Positions 50,644 to 59,648 of a stretch of 64,000 nucleotides of DNA are shown piece after piece. Within the stretch, counting starts at the first letter, position 1. Each line of letters starts with the position of its first letter. The position numbers and the translations under genes are program-made. Source of the stretch: Pseudomonas solani (lineage in GTDB: Bacteria; Pseudomonadota; Gammaproteobacteria; Pseudomonadales; Pseudomonadaceae); NCBI RefSeq assembly GCF_026072635.1, contig NZ_AP023081.1, positions 900,501 to 964,500 of the forward strand. Direction: 5' to 3'. Below the pieces are notes generated by a model that was not told where the DNA came from, ran no database searches, and saw only the letters and a program-made list of their open reading frames with translations.

Positions 50644-52113
50644 TTAACCTACGCGGTAGTTGGGCGCCTCTTTGGTGATCTGCACGTCATGCACATGGGA
50701 CTCGGCCATGCCGGCGCCGGTGATGCGCACGAACTCCGGCTTGGTGCGCATCTCTTCGATGGTGGCGCAGCCGGTGTAGCCCATGGAGGCGCGCAGGCCG
50801 CCCATCAGTTGGTGAACGATCGCGGACATGGTGCCCTTGTAGGGCACGCGGCCTTCGATGCCTTCCGGAACCAGCTTCTCGGCACCGGCGGAGGAGTCCT
50901 GGAAGTAGCGGTCGGAGGAACCCTGGGCCTGGGCCATGGCACCCAGCGAACCCATGCCACGGTAGGCCTTGTAGGAACGGCCCTGGAACAGCTCGACCTC
51001 GCCCGGGGCCTCTTCGGTACCGGCCAGCATGGAGCCGATCATCACGGCGGAGGCGCCGGCGACGATGGCCTTGGACAGGTCACCGGAGTAACGGATGCCG
51101 CCGTCGGCGATCAGCGGAACGCCGGTGCCGGCCAGGGCAGCGGCGACGTTGGCGACTGCGGAGATCTGCGGGACGCCGACGCCGGCGACGATACGGGTGG
51201 TGCAGATGGAGCCCGGGCCGATGCCGACCTTGACCGCATCGGCGCCCGCTTCGGCCAGGGCCTTGGCGGCTTCGCCGGTGGCGATGTTGCCGCCGATCAC
51301 CTGGACGTCGGGGAAGGTCTGCTTGACCCAGCGAACGCGGTCGATCACGCCCTTGGAGTGGCCGTGGGCGGTGTCGACGATGATCACGTCGACGCCGGCA
51401 TTCACCAGCGCGGTGACGCGGTCAGCGGTGTCGGCGCCGGTGCCGACGGCAGCGCCGACGCGCAGGCGACCCTGGTCGTCCTTGCTGGCCAGCGGATAGG
51501 CCTTGGCCTTCTCGATGTCCTTCACGGTCATCATGCCCTTCAGGTTGAAGGCATCGTCGACGATCAGGACCTTCTCGATGCGGTGCTTGTGCAGCAGCTC
51601 GCGGACGGTGTTCTTGTCGGCACCTTCCTTGACGGTGACCAGGCGCTCTTTCGGCGTCATCACGTCACGGACGCGGGCGTCCAGGCGGTTTTCGAAGCGG
51701 ACGTCACGGGAAGTGACGATGCCCACCAGGTCACCGTTGGACAGCACCGGTACACCGGAGATGTTGTGCTGGCGGGTCAGTTCGAACAGGTCGCGCACGG
51801 TGGCGTCGGCCTCGATGGTGATCGGGTCCTTGACCACGCCGGCCTCGAACTTCTTCACCTTGCGGACCTCGGCAGCCTGCTGCTCGACGGTCATGTTCTT
51901 GTGGATGATGCCGATGCCGCCTTCCTGCGCCATGGCGATAGCCAGACGGGCTTCGGTCACGGTGTCCATCGCGGCGGACAGCAGGGGGATATTCAACTCG
52001 ATGCCGCGCGTCAGGCGGGTCTTGAGGCTGACGTCCTTCGGCAGGACCTCGGAATACCCCGGGATCAGGAGTACGTCGTCGAAGGTGAGGGCTTCTTGGC
52101 TGATGCGCAGCAT
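50644..52113 (-). CDS. guaB: Inosine-5'-monophosphate dehydrogenase
   Basis: A 489-residue enzyme oxidising IMP to XMP, the committed step to GMP. The barrel shows MLRISQEALTFDDVLLIPGY at the start, the catalytic loop Cys in GIGPGSICTTRIVAGVGVPQ and ADGGIRYSGDLSKA. A CBS pair is inserted (residues about 90-205). The ATG at 52113 is the family start; a longer frame to 52623 is Arg/Gly-rich and not credible. guaA lies 112 bases downstream. Confidence 0.98.
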   Translation of the reverse strand: MLRISQEALTFDDVLLIPGYSEVLPKDVSLKTRLTRGIELNIPLLSAAMDTVTEARLAIAMAQEGGIGIIHKNMTVEQQAAEVRKVKKFEAGVVKDPITIEADATVRDLFELTRQHNISGVPVLSNGDLVGIVTSRDVRFENRLDARVRDVMTPKERLVTVKEGADKNTVRELLHKHRIEKVLIVDDAFNLKGMMTVKDIEKAKAYPLASKDDQGRLRVGAAVGTGADTADRVTALVNAGVDVIIVDTAHGHSKGVIDRVRWVKQTFPDVQVIGGNIATGEAAKALAEAGADAVKVGIGPGSICTTRIVAGVGVPQISAVANVAAALAGTGVPLIADGGIRYSGDLSKAIVAGASAVMIGSMLAGTEEAPGEVELFQGRSYKAYRGMGSLGAMAQAQGSSDRYFQDSSAGAEKLVPEGIEGRVPYKGTMSAIVHQLMGGLRASMGYTGCATIEEMRTKPEFVRITGAGMAESHVHDVQITKEAPNYRVG

Positions 52114-52149
52114 GGCGGGGCTCCCAGGCGGGAAAATTGGAAGCGCGGC

Positions 52150-52179
52150 ATTATATCTCAGCTGTGATGGCGCGCTCAA
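52150..52179 (-). promoter_or_regulatory. Sigma-70 promoter of guaBA
   Basis: On the minus strand TTGAGC (52179-52174), an 18-base spacer and a perfect TATAAT (52155-52150). The start site would be near 52143, giving a 30-base leader before the guaB ATG. Confidence 0.75.
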
Positions 52180-52634
52180 TGAAACCGTTACCTTCGGCCT
52201 CACCTTCTTCACTGCCGTACCACCCTTTCCGATGGAGTGCCATCCCGCATCTGCAGGATAGCCGCGCCGCGCCGGGTATTCCGATACTCCCCCATGACGC
52301 TGCGCCCCAGGCAGGGCGCGTTCGCCGACGCCGATAACGACAAGAATAAAGAGTGGGAACCATGCGCCAGCCCCTTGCCCTCCATCCGTCCCCCGCCGAC
52401 TCGACGCTGGCCGATCCCCCTGGGCAACGCAACGGCCGCGCCTGGTTCCGCCGCAAGCGCAGCACCGGCGATCCGCGACCGCCCCACCCTGCCAGGCTCC
52501 ATCCCCGCACCACCTTCCCGCTGCACCGAGCGCCCCGCGCGCACCGCCCCCAGGCGCCCCCAGACCTCCCGCCCGCTCACCACCACCGCCCATCAAGCGG
52601 CGACACCCGTTCGCCCCGAGCAAAGGACATCGTC
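52180..52634. other. Intergenic region between guaB and the phosphatase gene; no gene seen
   Basis: About 450 bases of GC-rich sequence with Pro/Arg-rich open frames on both strands but no recognisable domains. I see no repeat family member. A promoter for the phosphatase gene presumably lies here but was not identified with confidence. Confidence 0.5.
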
Positions 52635-53348
52635 ATGACCCGTTCACCCTGGCCCCTTTTCGCCACCCTGCTGCTGATCCTGAGCCCGGCCACCCAGGCC
52701 ACGCAGCCGGAACTCATGCCCTACCTGCCGCAACGGACGCTGGAGCTCGCGGAGTACCTGCCACCGCCGCCGCCCGCCGGCACCGCCGAAGACCGCCTCG
52801 ACCTCGATACCGTGCTGCTCGTCCAGCGCCAGCGCACCCCGCAGCAGGTGGAGCAGGCCAAGCGCGACGACCACCTCGACGACGCGGCCTTCCCCTTCGC
52901 CCAGGGCATCCTCGGGGCGGAGTTCACCGTCGAGCGGCACCCACAGACCGCGCACTTCTTCCGCCGCGTGCTGGTGGACCTGGAACAGACGCTGATGCCC
53001 GCCAAGCACCACTTCGCCCGCCCCCGCCCCTACGAACTCAGCCAGGAGGTGAAGCCGATACTGCCGCCCCCCATGGGCGAGTCCTACCCCAGCGGCCACA
53101 CGATGGATGCCTACCTCACCGCCATCCTGCTGGCCAAGATGGTGCCGGAGCACCGCGCCGAACTCTTCGCCCGGGCGGCAGCCGCCGCGCAAAGCCGCGT
53201 GGTGGCGGGCGTGCACTACCCCACCGACCTGGAAGGCGGGCGCATATCCGCGGCGGTACTCGCCAACGAACTGCTGAAGAACCCCGGCGCCCTGCGTGAC
53301 TTCGAGCACGCCCGGCGCGAGGTGAGAAGCAACCTCGCCCTGGAGTGA
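52635..53348 (+). CDS. Class A (PhoN-type) acid phosphatase, PAP2 superfamily
   Basis: A 237-residue periplasmic phosphatase with signal peptide PWPLFATLLLILSPATQA. The PAP2 triad motifs are in order: KHHFARPRPYE (KX6RP), SYPSGHTMDAYL (PSGH) and SRVVAGVHYPTDLEGG (SRX5HX3D). Length and the spacing of the motifs fit bacterial class A non-specific acid phosphatases. The start MTRSPWP follows AAAGGA. An OprD-family porin follows, so the pair may serve nutrient uptake. Confidence 0.92.
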   Translation: MTRSPWPLFATLLLILSPATQATQPELMPYLPQRTLELAEYLPPPPPAGTAEDRLDLDTVLLVQRQRTPQQVEQAKRDDHLDDAAFPFAQGILGAEFTVERHPQTAHFFRRVLVDLEQTLMPAKHHFARPRPYELSQEVKPILPPPMGESYPSGHTMDAYLTAILLAKMVPEHRAELFARAAAAAQSRVVAGVHYPTDLEGGRISAAVLANELLKNPGALRDFEHARREVRSNLALE

Positions 53349-53443
53349 CGCCCACCCGGGCCGCGGTGGGTGACGCCGCGGCCCGCCATGGAAGGCACCA
53401 CCCGACGCAGGGAGCCGTAGCCTCGATAAGAAGGAGCGACACC

Positions 53444-54799
53444 ATGTTCGTGAATCGCCTCGCCCTCCCCCTCTGCCTGCCACTGCTGACCGCCCTCGCC
53501 TGCCACACCCAGGCGCAGGAGACCTCCTGGAGCGACGTTCTCGCCCAGGGCGACGCCCGCCTGTTCTTCGACAACCAGTACTTTGCCCGCGACTTCCGCG
53601 ATGGCCCGAACAACGCCGGGCGCAACCGCTATAAACCCCGCGACGAACGCAACGGCTACCGCCAGGAATGGGGACAGTCCGTACAGCTGCATTACCACTC
53701 GGGCTTCACGCCCGGCCTCATCGGCCTGGGCGTCGATGCCTTAGCCATGGCTGCGTTCAAACTCGACAGCGGCGGCGGGCGCACCGGCACGGGCACCCTG
53801 GCGGTGGACGGCCAGGGCCACCCGCGAGACAGCCACGGCAAGGCCGGCGGCGCGCTCAAGCTGAAAATCGCCGATGCGCAGCTCAAGTACGGCAACTTCA
53901 GCACCCAGGCGCCGGTGCTGGCGGCGGACAACAGTCGCATCATCCCCGGCATGGCCCACGGCCTGCACCTGCAGGGCGACTGGGCCAGGCTGCAACTGGA
54001 GGCGGCGCGTTTCACCGCGCTTTCCGGCCCCACCGAAAGCAAGAACCGTGGCGCCATCTCCACCGTCGTCGGCCGCCCGGACCGGCGCGGCATCGATATC
54101 CACAGCGCCAGCTATATAGGGCTCAGCCATCGCGGCGAACCCTGGAGCCTCTCCTATTACCTGGGCCAGCTGGAGGACGTCTGGACCCAGCACTACCTGC
54201 ACCTGGGCCACGAACAGGCGCTCGGCGCCGGCACCCTGAGCAACAGCACCCACCTCTATCGCACCCGCAACAGTGGCGCCTCGCTGTTCGGCCCCATCGA
54301 CAACCTGATCGGCTCCCACGCCATCGCCTACCGTTTGGGCGCGCACCGCCTGACCCTGGCCTACCAGCGCACCTTCTCGGACACGCCCTTCGACTACATC
54401 GGCTTCGGTGATGGGCAGAGCAGCCAGTCGATCGTCCTGGCCAACGCCGCCGCGTATTCGGACTTCAACGGGCCCCGTGAGCGCTCCTGGCAGCTTCGCT
54501 ATGACCAGCGCCTGCACTGGCTGGGCCTGCCGGAGCTGAACCTGGCCCTGCGCTACCAGCGGGGCTGGGGCGCAGACGGCAGCCATGCCCCTAGCCACAG
54601 CATCTACCACGGGCTCTACGGTCGCGACGGCAAGCACCACGAGCTGGACCTGGACCTCGGCTACACCTTCGCCAGCGGCCCGCTGAAGAACCTGCACCTG
54701 CGCGCCACGCAGATCTGGCACCGCAGCAACCGCGCCTACGCAGACGCCTCCATCGACCAGACGCGCCTGCGCATCCAATACCCGCTGGAGCTGTTCTAG
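53444..54799 (+). CDS. OprD-family outer-membrane porin
   Basis: A 451-residue beta-barrel with signal peptide ALPLCLPLLTALACHTQAQ. The OprD pattern is visible: DARLFFDNQYFARDFRD near the mature start, RNGYRQEWGQSVQLHYHSGF, LGVDALAMAAFKLDSGGG and a Phe-terminated C-terminus (IQYPLELF) for BAM recognition. Members take up amino acids and organic acids; substrate unknown. The start MFVNRLALPL follows AAGGAG. It lies 95 bases after the phosphatase. Confidence 0.94.
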   Translation: MFVNRLALPLCLPLLTALACHTQAQETSWSDVLAQGDARLFFDNQYFARDFRDGPNNAGRNRYKPRDERNGYRQEWGQSVQLHYHSGFTPGLIGLGVDALAMAAFKLDSGGGRTGTGTLAVDGQGHPRDSHGKAGGALKLKIADAQLKYGNFSTQAPVLAADNSRIIPGMAHGLHLQGDWARLQLEAARFTALSGPTESKNRGAISTVVGRPDRRGIDIHSASYIGLSHRGEPWSLSYYLGQLEDVWTQHYLHLGHEQALGAGTLSNSTHLYRTRNSGASLFGPIDNLIGSHAIAYRLGAHRLTLAYQRTFSDTPFDYIGFGDGQSSQSIVLANAAAYSDFNGPRERSWQLRYDQRLHWLGLPELNLALRYQRGWGADGSHAPSHSIYHGLYGRDGKHHELDLDLGYTFASGPLKNLHLRATQIWHRSNRAYADASIDQTRLRIQYPLELF

Positions 54800-54842
54800 C
54801 CCCGCGCCGCCCGCTTCAGTGGCGCAGCGGGCGGCGCGCCAC

Positions 54843-55622
54843 TCAAGGCTGCAGCGCCAGGTAGCGCGCCACCAGCGCCACGCCGCTGCACAGCACCAGC
54901 CAGGTGACCAGCCGCACAAAGGCCTCGCGGGACAGGCGCAGGGTCAGGCGCCGGCCTATCCACAGCCCCAGCGCCATGGCCGGCAGCAGGCTCAGGGCGA
55001 GCAGCAGTATCTGCCAGTCAGCATAGAGCCCGGCCACGACGAACAGCCCCAGGCGCACCAGGGTGCTGCAGCCGATCAGCGCACTCTGGGTCGCGCGGAT
55101 CTGCTCCTTCTCGGGCAAACGGCCGCTCAGGTACAGCGCATAGAGGAAACCTCCGCTGCCGAACAGCGCCCCGAAGGTGCCGCCGAAGACACCGAAGGGC
55201 ACCACCCAGAGGGGCTTCATCGGTGCCTGCCGCACCGGCTGCAGGAACAGCGACCAGACGGCATAGGCACAAACGAACAGGCCGAACAGCAGCATCAGCA
55301 ACTCGGCATCCAGGTTCACCAGCCCGTAGGCGCCAATGGCGCAGCCCAGCGCCATGCAGGGCAACAGCCGACGCAGCTCACTCCCGGCCACCGCCTGGCG
55401 CGCCGTGAACCAGCTGCCGGCGGAGGCGACGAAATCCAGCAGCACCAGCAGCGGGATGATCCGCGCCATGGGCAGGCTGCTCACCAGCAGCGGCCCGGCC
55501 ACCAACGCCGTGCCGAAGCCGGCGATGCCGAACACCACATAGGCCAGGACGATGGTCCCCGCGATGAGCAACCAGTCGGTCGGCGAAAACGACAGCAGGG
55601 CGAACAGGCTTTCGACACTCAT
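54843..55622 (-). CDS. TauE/SafE-family sulfite exporter-like permease (DUF81)
   Basis: A 259-residue membrane protein with about eight helices and the two TauE/SafE repeats: YVVFGIAGFGTALVAGPLL near the N-terminus and FGVFGGTFGALFGSGGFLYA in the second half. The substrate is unknown (sulfonates, sulfite or organic anions in the family). It is divergent from a LysR regulator, which probably controls it. The ATG at 55622 was chosen over an upstream in-frame codon at 55718 because the latter overlaps the regulator's likely promoter and is Arg-rich. Confidence 0.9.
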   Translation of the reverse strand: MSVESLFALLSFSPTDWLLIAGTIVLAYVVFGIAGFGTALVAGPLLVSSLPMARIIPLLVLLDFVASAGSWFTARQAVAGSELRRLLPCMALGCAIGAYGLVNLDAELLMLLFGLFVCAYAVWSLFLQPVRQAPMKPLWVVPFGVFGGTFGALFGSGGFLYALYLSGRLPEKEQIRATQSALIGCSTLVRLGLFVVAGLYADWQILLLALSLLPAMALGLWIGRRLTLRLSREAFVRLVTWLVLCSGVALVARYLALQP

Positions 55623-55731
55623 GGAACGGCGCTCGACAGGGAAGTGCCGCCAATCTAGCGAGCGCGGCAGGCATCGGGCCAATACAATCCACCGTCTCGA
55701 CCCATCTCCAAAAGGCATGGCAGGAGCCCCC

Positions 55732-56631
55732 GTGATCTCATTACGACAACTGCGCTATTTCATCGAGATCGTCGAGAGCGGCAGCTTCAGCCGCGCGGCC
55801 GAACGCCTGTACATCGCCCAGTCGGCCCTCAGCCGGCAGATGCGCGAACTGGAAACCCACCTCGCCACCCCGCTGCTGGAGCGCGGCCCGCGCCAGGTCG
55901 AGCTGACCCCGGCGGGGCGCACCTTCCACCCCCTGGCACTGCGCCTGCTGCAGGACCTGGAAGCCGCCGGCGAACTGGCCCGCCAGGTCGGCCAGGGCCA
56001 GCACGGCACCCTGCGCCTCAGCCACTCCAGCTCGGTGCCCCTGGGCACGCCCTTGCAGACGCCCCTGCGCAACTACCTGGAGCGGCACCCAGGGGTGAAC
56101 CTGGAGATCGTCCAGCAATCCTCCGAGCAGCAACTGGCCGACTTGCAGGAAGGCCGCCTGGATGTGTGCCTGCTGCGCCTGCCGGTGCTGCGCCAGTACC
56201 CCGGCCTCGCCCTGCAGCCGCTGTACCGCGAGCCGCTGCTGCTGGCCGTGGCCGCCGAGCACCCGCTGGCCGATGAGGCAGAGCCCATCCCCCTCGCCCG
56301 CCTGGCGGACGAACCCTTCGTTTCGGTGCCGCACATGCAGCGCGGCGGCCTCAGCTACCGTGCCGCCGAACTCTGCCTGCGCCAGGGCTTCTTTCCCCGT
56401 GCGGCCCGCGCCGTCTCACGCAAGACCAGCCAGCTGCAACTCATCGAAGCCGGGCTCGGCGTCGCCCTGGTGCCCGCCTCGATGCGCGCCATCGCGCCTG
56501 CCGGGGTGCGTTTCATGGCACTGGCCGATGCCGACTGCGACAGCCAGGTCGCCCTGGCCTGGCGCCACGATGCCACGCCCCTGAGCCAGGGCCTGGTGGA
56601 GCACTTCCGCCAGCAACTGGGCGCAGGCTGA
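55732..56631 (+). CDS. LysR-family transcription regulator
   Basis: A 299-residue regulator with a typical N-terminal winged HTH (LRQLRYFIEIVESGSFSRA, LYIAQSALSRQMRELE) and a periplasmic-binding-type effector domain. The GTG at 55732 is well placed after CAGGAG; an ATG at 55717 is an alternative that would add five residues. It is divergent from the TauE/SafE gene with a ~110-base gap, the usual arrangement for a LysR regulator and its target. The effector is unknown. Confidence 0.92.
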   Translation: MISLRQLRYFIEIVESGSFSRAAERLYIAQSALSRQMRELETHLATPLLERGPRQVELTPAGRTFHPLALRLLQDLEAAGELARQVGQGQHGTLRLSHSSSVPLGTPLQTPLRNYLERHPGVNLEIVQQSSEQQLADLQEGRLDVCLLRLPVLRQYPGLALQPLYREPLLLAVAAEHPLADEAEPIPLARLADEPFVSVPHMQRGGLSYRAAELCLRQGFFPRAARAVSRKTSQLQLIEAGLGVALVPASMRAIAPAGVRFMALADADCDSQVALAWRHDATPLSQGLVEHFRQQLGAG

Positions 56632-56703
56632 TTCCGTCGCCTCGCGGTTGACGCCCGCCGACTGGCGGTTAAGCTGCGCGCCCCTGATCCCTCGGAGCCC
56701 CGT

Positions 56704-57255
56704 GTGGAAACCCGTCAACTGATCATCGTCCCGCAGATTTCCACCGTGCCCGGCCACCATGCCCTGGCCGGCCGCATGCTGCGCTGGCTGGTGCGCCAGG
56801 GTGTGGTCGAGGCCTTCCCCAGCGCCTTCGCCCGGGGCGGCAACCGCATGGTCCACGCCGTCGCATCCGGGGCGCGCCAGGTGGTCGAACATCCCGACCG
56901 GCTGCCGCTGGGCAAGCCCGGCGCCGGGTTGGAAATCGTCGACAAGCGCTGCATCTACACCCCCGCCCGTGGCTTCCTGCACGAGGCCGGCTGCCCGGAG
57001 TGCCGCCGCGAGGTCGGTGAGCCGCTGTTCGAAAGCCTGGAAGAGTGGTGGCCGGGCGAAACCGATAACTTCACCTGCCCCGAATGCGGTTTCGAAGACG
57101 ACATCAACGGCTTCCTTTATCTGCAGGCCTGCGGCTTCTCCAACCTGGCGTTCGTCTTCAACGATTGGCTGGAAGCCGGCTTCAGCCGCGCCTTCCTCGC
57201 TGCCTTCGCCGACCGCCTGGGCTTCCCCGTGCGCCTGGTCGAGGTGCACGACTGA
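56704..57255 (+). CDS. Conserved hypothetical protein with a zinc-ribbon-like CxxC pair
   Basis: A 183-residue protein I cannot assign to a known function. It has two CPEC pairs (GCPECRRE and TCPECGFE) about 30 residues apart, as in a zinc ribbon, and conserved-looking segments LIIVPQISTVPGHHALAGRM and CGFSNLAFVFNDWLEAGF. No signal peptide or membrane segment. The start is GTG after CTCGGAGCC. It is co-directional with xseA, which begins 47 bases later. Confidence 0.8.
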   Translation: METRQLIIVPQISTVPGHHALAGRMLRWLVRQGVVEAFPSAFARGGNRMVHAVASGARQVVEHPDRLPLGKPGAGLEIVDKRCIYTPARGFLHEAGCPECRREVGEPLFESLEEWWPGETDNFTCPECGFEDDINGFLYLQACGFSNLAFVFNDWLEAGFSRAFLAAFADRLGFPVRLVEVHD

Positions 57256-57302
57256 ACGGCACGCATTGAGCGCGGGCCATCGCCGCCCGTATCATGCCGC
57301 TC

Positions 57303-58682
57303 ATGTTCAAAGACCCCTTCCAACGGCTCGGCCTCGACCGCGAGGTGCTGACCGTCAGCCAGCTCAACCAGCGTGCCCGCCATCTGCTGGAGGACGTGTT
57401 CCCCCAGGTCTGGGTGGAAGGCGAAATCTCCAACCTGGCCAAGCCCGCGTCCGGCCACCTCTACTTCACCCTCAAGGACAGCCAGGCCCAGGTGCGCTGC
57501 GCGCTGTTCCGGCAGAACGCCGCCAAGGTGCGCCAGGCGCTGCGCGACGGCCTGGCGGTGAAGGTGCGCGGCAAGGTCTCGTTGTTCGAGGGCCGTGGCG
57601 ACTACCAGATGATCGCCGATGCCGTGGAGCCCGCCGGTGACGGTGCCCTGCGCCTGGCCTTCGAGGCCCTGAAGGACAAGCTCGCCGCCGAAGGCCTGTT
57701 CGACGCCGAATCCAAGCGCCCGCTGCCCGCCCACCCGCAGCGCATCGGCATCGTCAGTTCGCCCACCGGTGCGGTGATCCGCGACATCATCAGCGTGTTC
57801 CGCCGCCGCGCCCCACAGGTGGAACTGACCCTGGTGCCCACCGCCGTGCAGGGCCGCGAAGCCACCACGCAGATCGTCCGCGCCATCGAGCGGGCCGACG
57901 CCCAGGGCTTCGATGCGCTGATCCTGGCCCGGGGCGGCGGCTCGCTGGAAGACCTCTGGTGCTTCAACGAGGAAGCCGTGGCCCGCGCCGTGGCCGTCTG
58001 CCAGACGCCCATCGTCAGCGCCGTGGGCCATGAGACGGACGTGTCCATCGCCGACTTCGTCGCTGACGTCCGCGCGCCCACGCCATCCGCCGCCGCCGAA
58101 CTCCTGGCCCCGGATTCCAGCAGCCTGCGCCAACGCCTGGAGAGCCTGCAGCGGCGCCTGGTGCTGCGCATGCAGCAGCAGATCGCCCATCACCACCTGC
58201 GCGTCGACGGCCTGACCCGCCGCCTGCGCCACCCGGGCGAGCGCCTGCGCCAGCAGGCCCAGCGCCTCGACGACCTGGAGATGCGCCTGCAACGCGCGCT
58301 CGACCGCCAGCTGAGCACCCGCCGGGAACGCTTCGCGCGCCTGGAGACACGCCTGGCCGCACAACACCCGGGCCGCGCCCTGAGCCTGCTGCGTCAGCGC
58401 CTGGACAGCCTCGCCGCGCGCCTGCCGCGCGCCATGCAGGAAGGCCTCAAGGAGCGCCGCCTGCAGCTGCAAAGCCAGGTGCAGACGCTCAATGCGGTCA
58501 GCCCGCTGGCCACCCTCGGCCGGGGCTACAGCATCCTCCTCGACGAACGCGGCCAGGCCATCCGCAACGCCGCCCAGACCCGTACCGGCCAGCGCCTGAA
58601 GGCTCGCCTGGGCGAGGGCGAACTCGACGTGCGAGTCGAAGACAACCACCTGACCCCGGTCACCCTTTCCCTGCTGGATTGA
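57303..58682 (+). CDS. xseA: Exodeoxyribonuclease VII large subunit
   Basis: A 459-residue subunit, the length of P. aeruginosa XseA. The N-terminal OB domain (WVEGEISNLAKPASGHLYFT, VRCALFRQNA, KVRGKVSLFEGRGDYQ) is followed by the catalytic region (IGIVSSPTGAVIRDI, ILARGGGSLEDLWCFNEE, SAVGHETDVSIADFVAD) and a long coiled coil (residues about 280-400, rich in Gln/Arg/Leu). The ATG at 57303 (MFKDPFQRLGL) matches the family better than the ATG at 57294. It degrades single-stranded DNA with XseB, which is not in this window. Confidence 0.96.
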   Translation: MFKDPFQRLGLDREVLTVSQLNQRARHLLEDVFPQVWVEGEISNLAKPASGHLYFTLKDSQAQVRCALFRQNAAKVRQALRDGLAVKVRGKVSLFEGRGDYQMIADAVEPAGDGALRLAFEALKDKLAAEGLFDAESKRPLPAHPQRIGIVSSPTGAVIRDIISVFRRRAPQVELTLVPTAVQGREATTQIVRAIERADAQGFDALILARGGGSLEDLWCFNEEAVARAVAVCQTPIVSAVGHETDVSIADFVADVRAPTPSAAAELLAPDSSSLRQRLESLQRRLVLRMQQQIAHHHLRVDGLTRRLRHPGERLRQQAQRLDDLEMRLQRALDRQLSTRRERFARLETRLAAQHPGRALSLLRQRLDSLAARLPRAMQEGLKERRLQLQSQVQTLNAVSPLATLGRGYSILLDERGQAIRNAAQTRTGQRLKARLGEGELDVRVEDNHLTPVTLSLLD

Positions 58683-58685
58683 TAG

Positions 58686-59507
58686 ATGCGCCTGCTGCTC
58701 GCCCTGCTTCTCGTCGTCACCCTCCCCGCCCAGGCCGAAGGCTTCATCAGCCGCCTGCTGAACAAACCGGTGCCCGGCGGCGTTGCCGTGGTGCAACTGG
58801 GCCAGGGCGCCACGGCGCCGACGGCGCGCTTCCAGGACAAGCCCGTGCTGGTGGTGAAGGAAGAGGGCCGCGACTGGATCGCCATCGTCGGCATTCCCCT
58901 CGGCACCCAGGCCGGCACCCAGCAATTGAAGGTGAGCGACGGTCGCAGCCTGTCCTTCAGCGTCGGCAGCAAGCACTACAAGGAACAGCGCATCACCCTG
59001 AAGAACACCCGCCAGGTGAACCCGCTGCCCGAGGACCTCAAGCGCATCGATCGCGAACTGGCCGAGCAGACCCGCGCCTACCGCAGCTTCACCCCGGGCA
59101 CGCCGAGCAACCTGCTGTTCGACAAGCCGGTGAACGGGCCGCTCTCCAGCCCCTTCGGCCTGCGCCGCTTCTTCAACGGCGAGGAGCGCAACCCGCACTC
59201 GGGCCTGGACTTCGCCGTGGGCGCCGGTACGCCGATCAAGGCACCGGCGGCCGGCAAGGTGGTGCTCATCGGCGACTACTTCTTCAATGGCAAGACGGTG
59301 TTCGTCGACCACGGCCAGGGGCTGATCAGCATGTTCTGCCACATGTCGAAAGTGGACGTGAAGCTCGGCCAGCAACTGCCGCGCGGCGGCGTGGTCGGCC
59401 GCGTCGGTGCCACCGGCCGGGCCACCGGGCCGCACATGCACTGGAACGTCAGCCTCAACGATGCGCGTGTCGACCCGGCCATCTTCATCGGCGCCTTCAA
59501 GCCCTGA
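58686..59507 (+). CDS. M23-family (LytM) peptidase
   Basis: A 273-residue periplasmic protein with signal peptide MRLLLALLLVVTLPAQA. The C-terminal LytM domain has the zinc/catalytic motifs NPHSGLDFAVGAGTPIKAPA and HMHW (GPHMHWNVSLN), with VDHGQGLISMFCHMS between, so the His-Asp-His set is complete and the enzyme is probably an active endopeptidase. The N-terminal domain (residues about 20-130) precedes a linker. It starts 3 bases after the xseA stop, so the two are an operon. Confidence 0.92.
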   Translation: MRLLLALLLVVTLPAQAEGFISRLLNKPVPGGVAVVQLGQGATAPTARFQDKPVLVVKEEGRDWIAIVGIPLGTQAGTQQLKVSDGRSLSFSVGSKHYKEQRITLKNTRQVNPLPEDLKRIDRELAEQTRAYRSFTPGTPSNLLFDKPVNGPLSSPFGLRRFFNGEERNPHSGLDFAVGAGTPIKAPAAGKVVLIGDYFFNGKTVFVDHGQGLISMFCHMSKVDVKLGQQLPRGGVVGRVGATGRATGPHMHWNVSLNDARVDPAIFIGAFKP

Positions 59508-59648
59508 CCTCCGGCGCGGAATAGCCCGCCGCCGGCCACGCCATACAATTCCCCTTACAGACGTCGCCTGGGCCAAGCGGCGCATTTTTGCTAAGGTCCG
59601 CCAGCTCCGGAGGCCCGCCGCAACGGCCGGCCCGATCCCACCGCTGAC

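Noticed and set aside
50644..52623. An N-terminally extended guaB product starting at 52623
   Set aside because: The extra 170 residues are Gly/Arg-rich and run across the guaB promoter. The ATG at 52113 gives the standard 489 residues.
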